A stretch of 64,000 nt of DNA from Apostichopus japonicus (taxonomy: Eukaryota > Echinodermata > Holothuroidea > Aspidochirotida > Stichopodidae): contig NC_092568.1 in NCBI RefSeq assembly GCF_037975245.1, positions 27,772,501 to 27,836,500 of the forward strand. Direction: 5' to 3'. The number at the start of each line of letters is the position of its first letter. The stretch's first letter is position 1. The notes below the pieces were generated by a model. It did no database searches. It was not told where the DNA came from and saw nothing but the letters and a program-made list of their open reading frames with translations. Shown in pieces: positions 45,120 to 57,804 of this stretch. The position numbers were made by a program, and so were the translations under genes.

Positions 45120-48100
45120 AGATAATAATTTACACTTTTGGAGGGGGACTCTTGGGGCGAATCTTGACATAAAAATGCCAGCCTAAAATTGTTTAGCTAG
45201 CTGCATGAACATTTTCAGATACAACAAATTTTGGCAAAAACTGCTTGAATTTTGTGATAAAATGTCACATTTGAGATTTTTTAGATAAATTGTCTGAATT
45301 TTTAACCCAGTCTCCAATATAAATGAAGGTATTAAATGAAATTCACTGTTTCTGTGATCCATGTAGAGGTTTTGTTCTTAAAGTACAGTCTTATACCCTT
45401 TTGTGAAGAGTTCTAGAGCATCTGTTCCTTATGTATGTCTTGAAGTAGACATTGGGTAAAGTAGAGGTTTGCTAAATTTTAATAGAATCAATAGATATAT
45501 CTACTTCAGTTGCTGTAACTGTATCTTAGGTGCTCCCCCCCTCCCTCTGCCAGGTTTCATCTAGGATGAACTACTGGTGCTGTGATCGAGTGGATAAAGG
45601 CAATGGCATTTGAAGCAATGAGGTTTGGCGATCAGGAGGTTCTATGTAAGGTGGGTTTATCATCCAAGAGCAGTCTACAGTTTTCCCATCTGAAATGAGT
45701 TTCTAAATTTTATATAAAATGTTGAATTGGAAGCCACCTGTAGTGTAAGTTTCTCCCACATTTGTGTTTGGTTAAGCTTTGTAAAAATAACTGCTCATTA
45801 TTATTATTACAAGGGCTGTGTAACCCCATTCTTATCTTTGGAGTGGGGGGAGGGGGTATCTGCACTTGTTGGATATCTAGTGCAATTGGACGCCAAGATT
45901 AAGAAACAGAAAACCACATTTACATAATGTTACAGCTCTGATATAAATCTTAGCTTTATAAGAAACTCAAAGGACAGCCATATATTTTACCACTCCGTGG
46001 AAGCTGGAATCCTTTTTATTTATCAACAGCATACATACACACCATAATTGAATTATAATTAAACAGTAACATAAAAGATAAAAGTACTAAAACTGAAAAC
46101 ATGATAAGAAAATGACATCCCTTGATGATAGTACAGTGAACTGGAGCCTCTGGAGAGAAATGTATACTAATACAAGCCTTTTAATTAGGTTGTGATATTG
46201 TGTGTTGCACATCTATAATAATCAACAATGTGGGTAATCATTAATAAGTACTCATTTGAGTGTGAAAATAAAGCCTACAGGTTGTCAAATAATTCATTGT
46301 TAACAGTTAGATCATATAGCAAACAGAACAAGAAGCTACAAAGGAACGTACTTGCTTCATAAAATATCGCCCCAAGTGTCTTGCAGCATATATTATGTAA
46401 CTTAATTATACTCAACTATCAGAGTGAACAACAGAGTAAACAACTCTACAGTAAAGGCCACCATTTGAATACTGTACTATCTTCTAAATGAATGGAAACA
46501 GTTAAAAAGATAGTTCATACTCCAGTCTTTGATACACTGTGTATGAAACCGGTGGGGATTATAAAGGTAGGTTTTACACGCTTCACCATGATGTAAGAAA
46601 TATAGGGGTAATAAAAGGAATATCATACCATCAAAGAATATATAACATTAACTCAAAGGTCACTGTACATCTTGTTTAAGTCTCACTATGCATTCCATCT
46701 GGACGGTCTGAATAATAATGTCTATTCTCGCTCGTTCTCTGAGATTCAGCCAAAATATTTGGCAAACAATGCACCTACAAGATTGTCTGCTTATTAACTA
46801 CACAATGGTACCAAAATAGGGTTAGGGAACAGTTTGTTCGTGTTTATAATGGAAGGCATAATGGGGCTTTATACCTAAATATCACATGAAAGTAAGTACA
46901 AACAATGAAGGATATTCATCAGAACAAAACTACGAGGCAAGTTATAAAACCAACCAATTTACTCAGTTTTGAAAAGTAAGTTAAAACAGAGGACCTGTGT
47001 GCTATTCATGACCAACATTTTTGTTTGTGTTTACGTCATATGAAAAACTCAAAACACCCATATCCCAATGGATTTAAAGAAAAAATTGAAACCATAGAAA
47101 ATAAGTTGACAGTCAGGTCCAGTAGCTACTGGATAGTTCCCTAAAAACACTTTAATGAGTTTTACTTCAGCACCGTCGAAATGGGTGCAATTGGTCCGTA
47201 AATATATGATGCTTGGCATGGCAAAACATGGATGGGACAGATATTGAGACTTTCATATTTAGAGAGGACAGAAACAAACAAACAAGCAGAGACTTAAAGT
47301 TGAATCCAGATGTCCTTTTATCACTGAATGGAGAATCGGTTGAGAGAGCATTTCAGAGATGAAGCCTGAATTGAAAGCTAAAAGATCAATCAATTTTGTG
47401 AAGTAGCAGTTAACGTACTACACTTTTCATTCAATTCTAATTACCACCAGGTGAAGGCAATATTATGCAATATTTCTGTACGAAACCCTTGGTGTATTTC
47501 TCCCCCTCCAACCCATGCCCAAAGAGGTGCAACTTCACATGGCTAATTAGCCTGATCACCTCTGTCCCTTCTGCTATATGAAAAGTAAAGTAAGACATCT
47601 TAATCCTCTCTTACATTTGATCTTTCTGTGGTTTTAAGAATTTGCATATTTTAAATATTCAGGGTGGCATTTAACCCCCCCACTTCCCCACACCCATCAC
47701 CCTTCACCACCAAGAAAAATGAAAATGGATGAAGTAAACAGGGTGAGAGAGAACTTCAGTTGCTACTGATGTTTGTTCTAATAATGTCCTCATAGATAAT
47801 ACGGAAACCTCAAGTCTGCAATATAAATCCACCGTGACAAAATGATGATATTTCGGTTGCTTTTATTCCCAAGATGCGCTATTGTTCTTGTTTTGTTATT
47901 AAATTTATTTCCTATTCCTGTTGGCCTGGTTAAATACCGTCATGAGAATCCGACAGTGGCGCATCCTGGTCGACCAAGTGGGGAAGGAAAACCAAAACTT
48001 GCAACAACATCAACAACAACGACAGAGTAGATACAGACTTGTGACACGTTGTGACAAGTTGTGACAACGATCACAGCAAAATCACATCATTGTAGCAAAT

Positions 48101-50200
48101 GCCCAAAAAGATGGCTGAATTAAGAAAGAAAACAGTTTCTCCTTTCTCCCCTCTTTTTGGTCGAGGCAACATCCCAGTTTGGAGAGAAAGTCAAGCAATT
48201 TTGGGGGATCTAGTTTAAGGAAATTGAAGAAAGACAGGGTTTAAAGGTGACATGCACTACTGTAATTTGACTAAAAGTGGAGCTATATTCCATGCAGGCA
48301 ATTTAGATTAAAGGAGCACTTTTTTCCCCATTTTTTTTTGTTTTAAACTGTTTGTTAGCCAAACACTAAAGCTAGAAACAGTAAAAACATGGTAAAGACT
48401 AACGCTAACAGCTAATATGGACATAGTCAGAGGTTAAAACTTCCTCTTTGTGTAATTTCTCTCATTTGAACATCAATTATGTTCGTATTTGATATGGAAT
48501 ACATGGTTTGGTTTTTTATTGAGATTTTTGAAGCTGAATGCTACTTTAACTGAACAATAAACATAGAGTCTGGCAGGATCAGAACCGATGTTTTCAGAAA
48601 ATCTGGCAAATCTAAAATAATATTCTTTGAGAATCTCCTGGGTATTAATTCTCTAAACTATAGTTTCATTATGAAATTATCTTCTTGTATTTTTTTTTTC
48701 TTTCTGATGTTCAGCAAAGATACACACATTACCATAAAAACATTTTTTCATGCAAAAAAAGGGTGAAAGTGAAGCTTACGAAAACAATATCACTTCAAAA
48801 ATAATTTCAAAACAAAACACTCAATTGAAAAGTAAACAAAAGCTGCAGGCAAGTCCTTTCAAACATGTGAGTCTCGTCAAACCAATCCAAAAACAACTGC
48901 AATTTGGGGGGTGGGGATAGGTGGGGGGTAGAGGTTGGGTAGAACAGCACTGATCAAACCGAGTTCACCAACAAAAGTAAAGCAAAGCATTGATTTATGA
49001 CTCACATAAAAGGTGACATGAGTTCTACACTTAAAACCAATCACTTTGTGTAATCATTAATGAAGAATATCAAAACAAGCCATAACTGAAAGATATTTTT
49101 TTCCGAGTATTAAAGCTGGCTTTAGTAAGTTGAGATTGATCAATTAATTCGATCTTATCAATGGAAGTTTGTTCAACCTATTGATTTTAACATGAGGTGC
49201 AACTCCAGTGGCATGTCCAAGTACTAGCTTCAGTGTCAATTTACCCACACATTTTACTGGGTGGAGTGGGGTGGGGGGAGGAGGGGGGAGTGGCTAATAT
49301 CTCAACTTTTCCCCGTAGCTCATGTACTTTCTTGTGGTACATTCACTGATATTACTTACATAGAACCTAACGGAAGGAATGTCGAGACCATCCGTCATTT
49401 TCACCACACTTTAATAAGTATACACATGAATCGTATCCTAACGACTGTCACACCAGGCACATTGATAAAACAAAATTGCCCCCCCCCCTCCCTTTTATTT
49501 TCTCTCTTTCTATTACTTAGTGCTTGTTTTGGATTAATGATGAAGATTTTTACAATTTTTCTAAGCAAGGATACTTAAGTTTTTGGCAGCCCATTGGTAG
49601 GTGCGGTCAAGATAATGCTTAATCAAATAACATAAAAATAATTGTTGGGATTGGGGGATAGGCCAGCCAAGCTATTACCTAACTACAGACAGAAAAAAAA
49701 AGACTTTCTATTCTTAAGTAAACCTTGATCAAACTTTACCATATTATTAGATCTTGATCAATGTTTACAATATTACTTGAGGGTCATCGGGCTGATACAG
49801 GTGGTTTACTCTCGAACCAGTGTAAAAGCTTAAATGAAACAGGACACTGTTGTGCTGGTATGAGACGCGTTAGAACACAACAGGTAGCAAGGGCGCGTTA
49901 TTCTGTCCTTGTCTACAGTAGCACACCCGTACAACTGCTGTGTAACCCTACACCAACTTATTACGGTCTTGTCCATGAAACAAAAAGCCTTATCAGCTGA
50001 CATACTACCGAACTTAGTCGGTATACTTTATACTAGTATGCAAATCATAAACAATCTATAAACAGAAATAGGTGGGTGGCTCTGCTCTTCATAATCTAAA
50101 ACAAGAGATATCCTTTAAGAATGTGGACTTAATAGATAAATGCAGAGGGGGTGGGGAGAAGAATGGAAGGTAGAGGGGGCCAGAGACAAGGAAAATTCCA
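45120..50200. other. Unique AT-rich stretch, possibly adducin 3' part or UTR
   Basis: No adducin tail exon with the Lys-rich C-terminus was found. The 62-codon frame at 47842 (+) starts with a hydrophobic run but has no splice or homology support. G/C runs occur at 48905 and 49260-49290. Confidence 0.35.
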
Positions 50201-50206
50201 ACGCAC

Positions 50207-50299
50207 CTGTTTTCTGCAAGCATCTCCATAAGTTATACCTGCCAGAACTTCAGAGATGGGTCCAGGGTGCGTCTTATCCCCAAAACGCTCTTGCCTAAT
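50207..50299 (-). CDS. Adducin exon, conserved tail segment
   Basis: Acceptor TTTGAATTTCAG; donor AAACAG|GTGCGT; 31 codons, phase 0. Reads IRQERFGDKTHPGPISEVLA and GITYGDACRKQ, matching NKIREQN…KTAGPQSQLLAGI of ADD1. Confidence 0.85.
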
Positions 50300-53200
50300 C
50301 TGAAATTCAAAGAGTAGACAACATCCTCGTTGGTAACATTATAACACTTCTATTCATAGTCTCTCTGCCATTAAGGATGAGGCATTAAAAATTCATGCCT
50401 TTTGCCACCGCGGTCCTGGCACCAGCTGCAAGGAGCATGTGGCATGAGTGCTAAATGCCTCGTTCTATTGGATGCAGGTGTGACCTCATCAATTTTTCAT
50501 TTCTGGGTAATATGGTTACGGAAACTTCACCGGCAGACACTCTTTGGGACATCTATCAAAGGTGTCGGAATGACAGAACACATAACATAGCACTAAGAAG
50601 ACACATAACATAACACTAAGAGGACATTGAATAGTGATACTAAGGAGGAGAGATTTAAGAATGTTTAAAGTTCTCACAGCAAATTTTTGAGGTTTGCTAA
50701 GGGTCTGCTGTGTGTAAAATGATCCTGGGTGGGAAGGGGGTCGGGGGCGTGAGGAAATATACACCCATCCGCTTCAACCTACCATAAAAATACAAAAGTA
50801 GTAAATAGCACAACTTAAAAAACTTTCTTGGGTGAACCCTCCCTACATGTGGAAATGGCTCCCTAAATGGGGAGTCCGCTCCCTACAAGGGGAGAACCCT
50901 ACCTACGTGGGGAGTCCGCTTCAACGAATCCAGGGCAACACCCACTGATACACTTTTACATTATCTTTTTTTTTTTACCACTTTTTCTATAACATACCAG
51001 ATACATCATTCACTCCTCGGAAGACTGAATTAGGGGAAAGGCGAAAAAATGGGAAAGAAGTGAGAGGAAGGAGAAAGTGGTGACAAATAACAAAAATAAA
51101 ACAATCAATTAGAAATAACATTGTATAACGTCATCAACGTACTGTTTAAACCTTCTTCTTGTACTCCTTATGATCTTGTCCCTGTCTTGCAAACTGTTGT
51201 GGATCGGTGATAGCGACTGCATCACCACTCTTGGGGTCCGTGTCACCTACCCACTGTGAAAAATGTAACCAGAGAGAAGAGTTGTGGATGACGCATAATC
51301 ACTGGGTTTCCATTTGGCCTGTTTCCTACAAGATTTCTAACCGCAGGAGCATAGCCAGGGGGGGAAGGGGGAGACCGCCCCCCCTCGATTTTTTTTTGTA
51401 TTTTTTTTTATGATATCGAAGTTTTATAGTAGCAAGAGGTTTTAATATTTGTTCACCAATAAATTAACTGTGTCTGAATTTTCGAAAGTTCCCTGACCAA
51501 CATTCTTCATCATGTATGTATGTATATGTGATCTTCCCGCAAGCAGGAACTCGCGAAAGAAGCCATGGAGGCTTATAGACTCGCAAGCTGACCGAAGCCA
51601 ATCTCTCGGCACACATCCATTTAACGTCCATGTCGGGAAGTTGTTATTGAACAACACCCTTGCCAGACGACACACATTGCTGTCGGCGGGGAATCGAACC
51701 GGGGATCTCATGACTGGGAGACGCCGGCGTTAACCACTAGGCTATACACTCCGCAAACTTGCTATACACTTCCCTCTACTCGTGCAATTTTGACCGGTCT
51801 GTTAGGGGTTGAAGGTTTTTTTCTATATTGGTTGTCCATAGATGATATTTTGTGCAACATTATGGGCATGTTTGAAGTGAATTTGTTTATTCAAATTCTG
51901 AACAAATAATGGGCTTTAAAACCTTGAAAAGTGGGGCTGACGGGTATTGTGGGCCGTTACGTAGTATTACCTACAAAAGCAATGATCCACAGGAGATGCA
52001 ATGAGTGTGACTGGTGTCAATCTTAAAATAGGTAATGGATGAAAAAAAAACTATTTGGAAAAAACTTGGTTCTCAGGCAAAAGTGTTCATCTGGTTGGTC
52101 ATTTTCAAGCCTGAGAAGTGCCATTTTTGGTGATCTGGGGGCTATCAAAACCAGAAATTTTCTTGTACGCTGCGTGCCAACCGATGGTGGCGCTCCGCTT
52201 AGATAGTAATATACAAAATATCACAAAGCGCAGGAACAATTTGGGGGATGAAAGTTGCTACGCGCCTGCACCCAAGCAAATGTACCCCATCAATATTTGA
52301 AACAAATCACCGCCCCGGATCACATTGTCCAGAATGGTGACAATCCCGCTTCCCCCTCCCCCCAACAACCCTTCTATCCCTGTTCTCCCTCTGAAAAGAT
52401 CAAACATTTGCTAAATAAATAGCAAACAAACAAAGGATGACTAACTTCTGATAATTCCATCTGTAGGACATTTTAGATTTAGATTTTTTTGTTTCTGGAA
52501 AGTGCTAAAATCAAAACATTTTCATCACCCTGGCAAGTGCCTCTTCGATGTCTTGAATTGTCAAAGTCCCCAAATTGCCCAAAATTAAGGATTGTGTCGG
52601 GTGATTCTGTCAAACGGATGATGTGCCTACCACCAATTACATGTCACTACTACTCAGGTTTATCTTTGTCTTGTAGCCCTCGTCTTCCCCTTTCTCTCCC
52701 CAGTTGGCGTACTTTTGAGCTACCTCCACCTTGGAGTATGTGTTTGGCGTGTTCAGCCATTTCGTCTTCTCCTCTGCCTGCCTCCTGTTCAACATCTTGA
52801 TCGGTGACTCGTATCTGCTCTTCTCAAATTCATTGTCGTAGATGTAGATGAAGTTGGTGGAGGCTGCTGGGTAGGCGACGTCGCTCTTGGGCTTCAGTTT
52901 GTGTCTCACAAACGGCTGGCCGTACACGTTGCCTGTTATGTAACCCTGTAACAAATTAAAAAGTTCCTGTGATCAAATTTTTGTGCTGGTTGCAGATCTA
53001 AGTCACTCTTACATCTAACATCAGCAGCACAACATTCCTCCATCTTTGTCTTCTTTGCTGTTTTACTTATGAAATGATTACATATCAAGTCTTCCACAAG
53101 TATCTCTTTGAAAATCTCACACATTCGCTGTCTTTGTTGCATTCAGGACAAACTAATTGGAACATTCCGTTTCTATGCCATTTCCATGAAATACTGCACA

Positions 53201-56200
53201 ATTTTGGATGCAGGTGATCTTGAAAATATTTTCAAAATGGGTGGGGTGTGCGACAGATCACTTGTAGGGAGCTTCATGAAGTTCCCCAAACCGATAAAGT
53301 TTGGATTATGTTCAATAGCCTATGAAACCATTCTGATTATTAAGTCAAGAGCTTGAGTTTCAAGAGAGTTTCAAGTAAGACACAAATCAAATCAAATGGT
53401 GTATCCAACCATCCTGATACGTCACAGCTGTTTACTTTGACTGAACGAAGCTACCTGCTTATCCACACTGACTTCCTACAACTCACTTCTCACTGAATTA
53501 TCTCACTTAATAAAGCGTATTAGCTTGGTACACATATGATCAAAAACCTTATACGTTAACTAGCGACTCCATCGGTTGGCAATTAGCATAGTGAATGCTT
53601 GCTATGTCTGCCCAGATCTTTAAATGCAAATAAGGCTAGTTGGTCTGCTGCACAGACGTTGCAGGCCAAGTGAGTTGGAATTTTTGCATTTTGAAATCTT
53701 ACCATATTGTCCAAATGTCTCATCATGGCTTCGAACTCCAGTTCACCGACCTTCAGTTTGTGTCCTGTCTCACTGACCCCACCTGCGACCTTGGCAGTCC
53801 CTTCGCCGACCTTGTCTCTGACTTCATCCGGTAGGTGGATGACATTATCCAGGCCTACGGCATGTATCTGTCACGAATAATTAGCATACGGTAAAGCGTT
53901 TGAATGCAGTTTGTTGTTACATTATCGAACACAAGTCTTACGAGCGACTCTTTTAATCTCTCTTATTCCTCCTTTGTCGTTTCTTGTCGCTGACTTTGCT
54001 CTGCTGGTCCTAACACTACTAAGGAGATTCTTATATTTGTCATCTTGTATATGCCATCCGAGGAATGAAACTCAACAATTTCATATAAGAGGACGACAAC
54101 ATCGTACATAATTTGCCGAAGAAACCATCCGTTTGGCGTTCATGCTTCAAAAATACAAGACCCACTAAAGAGTCGTTTTTAGCTTAAATCCGGTTTGAAC
54201 TTTCATCTTTTTGATGAAACCTTTGAATCCTTCTCAATTGAAGCATTTTGTCTTCCATCTCTCTGTCAAGGTACAAAAGAGCTAAATACTGCCATTACAG
54301 AACAAACACAGAAATGCACTTCTCCTTCAACAGGCAAATATTTGAGCAACTGTCTGTCTGGGCAATAATACTTCATTTGTTCCTATCCAACAAAAAAAAT
54401 TTGTCTGTCAACAAAACTGGACCAAACTTGGCTATTTGATAATTTGCTCTTTAATGAACAAAAAGATGTCAACTTCTCTATGGTGGATATAACCAATGCC
54501 TGGATTCTGCAAGGCACCTTGATAGCAAATAGGCAAAAGCATTATGTACAATATGTATGAGGTACAATAGAAGCATTGTAACACTATCAGGAAAACGGAA
54601 GTTTGTGTTTATAAGCCTCTTCTCCAAACGATTTGATACAGAATCCTGTGGACGCCTGCGGGCGCAAGCTGAGCTCATCAAACTTACAAAGACCCTCAGG
54701 AGCATCCCAGCTTTCCTTTCATGATGTTAGTGTCATCACATTAGTATTTATAATACGCTTTCTGGCCAAGGTGAAGTGCACAGGCGCGGCAGTATTTGAA
54801 TATACCGCGGAGGATTGAAAACTGAAGCCTTTCCAAAATCTCATCGATCATATTCATAGACTTACTGTTTTAGTATTCTGTGCTTAATACTCCCTTTTGA
54901 ATAGATATTTATTCCTCTTGAATGTTATTCAAATTTTATTAGCAGATTGAATTTGAGTTAGCAGAAATAAATGTTTCAGTTTTTGAGTCGGACTAAATTT
55001 ATTCCAGTCCTTGCAGCCCGACTGTCTTTATTAACATTAGGCTGAAACTTGGAAGAAAATAAATTTTATCCCACAGCGATAGGCCTAGGCCTAAATATCT
55101 AATAATGGATGTTCAGAACTTGCTGCAGTTATCCAAGAATATGGAAAATATTGTTGACCCATCGAAGAAGACCAAGCCTCAAAAATGTGTTATTTATTGG
55201 ATGAAAGATCAACAAGTTAGTACTGAGTCGGTGATGGACAAAGAAAATGCAACTGAAAATGCAGTCTGCTTGATAAAGTGGAGAGGAAAGGGGCCGTATT
55301 CTAGAAAAATCATCAAAATAAGTGGTATGTTGACCTTTCTTCTGTTTCATTTCTATGTGTAATCATTTGAAACTTTCTGACAGTGGCACAATAACCAAGT
55401 TCAACTTCTAAATTTCTCCTGTCTTGTGCCAGGATAAACAGCATATTTGCAGTTAATAAAATTAATAATCAAATTAAAATAAGACAAGGCTACATGTGTA
55501 GTATATTTCTTGTTTAGGCCTAAACTTATAGGGTTACTACAGTTAAGCTTATTCTTATGGGTGCATGGGGCAATGCCTATGTTTGGTAATTATTTGGACA
55601 TTCAGTACTTGGATTTTCCTAGTTTTACCTAGTCAAACTTCACGTTCAAGTCTGACGTTTCTCTTACCGTACTACAGAGATTTTACTTACCATTGAAATA
55701 GCGTTATAAAAATGCAAAACATTTAAGTGTTGGGCATGCAGGGTTTAATGTGATTACATTTCTGTTTTTCATATGTGGTTATATGCAAGGAGCCAAATTT
55801 TTCATCATTTTAATAATTATTACAGGGGGGGGGAAGCTGTATTTTATTTTTGTTTTGTTTTGTTTTGTTTTGTAATTTTATAGTTGTTGCATAAAAAAGG
55901 AGACTTCAGAATTCTGGTTATTCTCAATATTTGTTTGGAGAGTTTTAATCAATAACTAGGACAACAAGCTGGCCAAATTCCTAACTCTCCTTACTTGGAA
56001 CTGATTAGCATACAAGTATTCAATAAGTATTCGAGTAAGTATTCAGAAACCTGTTAAGCCTTCATAAAATAACTAATTAGCATACAAGTATTTGAATACT
56101 AGCGAATAAGTATTCAAGTAACTATAAGTATTCATCAGAGCCGAATTATTTAAATTAGCAAATACTTATATGTAAATGAGCTAAGTATTCAAATAGCTAT

Positions 56201-57804
56201 TCCAAATCTACTCGAATGCCTATTCGAATACCTATTTGAATACCTATTTGAATACCTAACAGGTATTCGAATACTTCACTCATTTACATATTTTGGCTCT
56301 GACGAAGGCTTATAGTTATTCGTATTAGTATTGGAATACTTATTTTGTACTGTGTGTTATATGGTAAATTTTCTGAATACTAAGGAAATCTTTGAATACT
56401 TTTTGAATACTTATCGACTATATTCGTGTTAGGTAAGGGTAACTTTATTAGAAAGCAGATAATCCGCTTTGTAACGACCATTGTTTGTTACCCAGACTCG
56501 ACAAAAAAAACCGCACACACACACCGATTGATAAAATTGTAGGTTGACAAAACCCAGACAACCAACTCTTGATGCTGCAGGGAGAAGAGAGGACCAAGTA
56601 CTCCCATTCCTGCCCATCAACACCCCCCACTTCCCCCACCACTTGAAATCCTAACCCACTAGTAAAGTGTGTTGCTGAACCTTCAAGACATACAAATAGA
56701 AAACTCAATTATGACTTTCATCAATGATCTCTAAGGGAAATTTTTCCCACAGTTTCAACTGGTAGCTTTTCTAAGGATTTACATTAGCCAAAAGACCCTG
56801 GTTTCCAAGGTCAATAATGAAACACATCTCCCAGGTGGGTAACCTTGCCCTTGGGGTCAGACATCAAAAAGAATATTATGGGAACTTTATCGCTGAATGT
56901 CAACATTATTAGTGCACATACATGTTAGAAAGCAAACATCCCCTACTATGCCTTAATCCAAATCCATAAATCCGATTTGGAGTCGGCAAGTCGCATCAAG
57001 ACTAGCAATTATTCCAGTCAAACATACTCTTTCAACCGCTGTTATTTTCTTTTCATTTCATGGAGCAGGCTTTGCTATTGCGGGTGGCTTTCTGCTGTTA
57101 CTCAGAGCCTAGTTTGACTCAGGAAATAGCAAACAAAAGTTTGTACAGAAGCGGAATCTTCGGGGGGTGGAGAGAGTTGAGGAGAGTGTAATGACTACAT
57201 ATTGATACAGAAGTAGACTATGCTAATGGCAAAATCAAGTTCCGTGTAGGCTAGGAGATACAATCATTCCCAAGACAATAAAAATTCCAAATTGATTATA
57301 TTGTTTGGAAACAGTTTGAAAATTTCAGATAACTTTTCTCAGAGGAGAGGGTCATAACAAAGATTAACTACCCCATTCCCGGCTCTTTAAAAAACAGCTT
57401 AAAAAAGGAAAACTCTGTAACTTTCACACCTAGGTCTCCAAAATATTCTGAAATGGAGGAGAATGAACAAACTGTAACATAACCAGAAAACATTTGGCCT
57501 CACACTGCTAAGTTTTACAAGCATTCCGACCACGTTGGACCAAGTCCAGCTAATTCTTTACCTGTATCTCACATGCTGCTACACAGTTGAGGGCTAGGAA
57601 GTATGCCTCCTCTATGGACCCACCACAGCAGACGATACATGGTTACGCAAGAATAGGATCTTGTTTTTGGGTCCAGGGGCCCTGATGATTTGATCCTTCT
57701 GTTCCTCCTCGACCACGATCTCCGTGTAGTCATAGTATAGAGACCTCACCACAAATCAAGGCATCTTGACTGATCGGCAATAGGCCACACTTCATAGTTG
57801 AGAC
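50207..57804 (-). CDS. Adducin (membrane-skeleton protein), partial gene of five exons
   Basis: Adducin caps fast-growing actin ends and joins spectrin to actin beneath the plasma membrane. Five minus-strand exons follow in order: 57804-57562, 53867-53703, 52945-about 52654, about 51246-51152 and 50299-50207. They cover the end of the class II aldolase-like head (MKCGLLPISQDAL, ILFLRNH, EEAYFLALNCVAACEIQ), the neck (KVGELEFEAMMRHLDNMGYI, EKTKWLNTPNTYSKVEV) and the tail start (KKK/IRQERFGDKTHPGPISEVL). All match human ADD1 segments from memory (e.g. VGEIEFEGLMRTLDNLGY, EKTRWLNSPNTYMKV). The N-terminal half and the Lys-rich MARCKS-like C-terminus were not found. The first exon has two compensating indels. 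Vertebrates have three paralogues, so I give no symbol. Confidence 0.88.
51152..51253 (-). CDS. Adducin exon, tail start
   Basis: Reads DTDPKSGDAVAITDPQQFAR, then HKEYKKK. Two acceptors are possible: ACAG before TGGGTAGG (51253) or the internal TAG before GTGACACG (51246). The second restores the frame. The donor AAG|GTTTAA is weak. The segment corresponds to the PIKIEDPNQFVPL region of ADD1. Confidence 0.75.
51299..52317 (-). repeat. Composite repeat R2, copy with nested SINE
   Basis: Matches 61018-61768 in reverse complement: the flank ACTGGGTTTCCATTTGGCC, hAT-like ends CAGGAGCATAGCC (51344) and CTACGCGCCTG (to 52268), and the outer end TTTGAAACAAATCACCGCCCC. It is interrupted by a SINE at 51510-51765. 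Flanking adducin exons are intact, so it sits in an intron. Confidence 0.85.
51510..51757 (-). mobile_element. tRNA-derived SINE, copy 2
   Basis: Minus-strand head with GGAGTGTATAGCCTAGTGG, box B GGTTCGATTCC, body GGCTTCGGTCAGCTTGCGAG, tail ATACATACATACATG. The uninterrupted sequence CTTCATCAT|ACTTCCCTC is preserved in the repeat copy at 61540-61555, giving an empty-site comparison. Confidence 0.88.
52654..52945 (-). CDS. Adducin exon, neck region
   Basis: Acceptor AATTTGTTACAG. Reads GYITGNVYGQPFVRHKLKPK, SDVAYPAASTNFIYIYDNE, MLNRRQAEEKTKWLNTPNTY, then GEDEGYKTKINL. The donor is uncertain: CTGA|GTAGTA (52654) keeps frame with the next exon if that starts at 51246. Confidence 0.85.
53703..53867 (-). 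CDS. Adducin exon, head-neck junction
   Basis: Acceptor TTCGTGACAG; donor AATATG|GTAAGA; 55 codons, phase 0. Reads IHAVGLDNVIHLPDEVRDKV, then GHKLKVGELEFEAMMRHLDN. It continues directly from ACEIQ of the upstream exon. Confidence 0.92.
55105..55324 (+). CDS. Possible first coding exon of an unknown gene
   Basis: ATG is followed by 73 codons of ordinary composition: MDVQNLLQLSKNMENIVDPS, CVIYWMKDQQVSTESVMDK, KWRGKGPYSRKIIKIS, then AGTG|GTATGT as donor. The pattern of a basic KW..G..S.KI segment resembles the start of BEN-domain-type proteins, but this is weak. It lies on the opposite strand inside an adducin intron. A TAGGCCTAGGCCTA motif precedes the ATG by about 20 bases. Confidence 0.4.
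55980..56420. repeat. AT-rich inverted repeat of AAGTATTCGAATA units
   Basis: Arms near 56040-56180 (TTCATCAGAGCCGAA, TATGTAAATGAGC) reappear inverted at 56270-56320 (ACTCATTTACATA, TTGGCTCTGACGAA). Dozens of GTATTCRAATA-like units fill the interior. It could fold into a long hairpin. No coding potential. Confidence 0.7.
57562..57804 (-). CDS. Adducin exon, end of head domain, with two 1-bp shifts
   Basis: Acceptor AATCTTGACAG; donor ATACAG|GTAAAG. It starts VSTMKCGLLPISQDALICGE, needs a one-base correction near 57738 to read YYDYTEIVVEEEQKDQIIRA and ILFLRNH, then another near 57638 to read VCCGGSIEEAYFLALNCVAA. Total length 243 is a multiple of three, so the two shifts cancel. Uncorrected, a TGA occurs after the first. 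Confidence 0.82.

Noticed and set aside
47842-48030. 62-codon frame with a signal-peptide-like start
   Set aside because: No splice signals, no recognisable mature part and a Thr-rich end from a CAACAA repeat. Kept out as chance.
51344-52268. A separate hAT insertion with its own 8-bp duplication inside the composite repeat
   Set aside because: The flanks TCTAACCG and CACCCAAG do not match, and both composite copies share the same flanks, so an independent insertion here is not shown.
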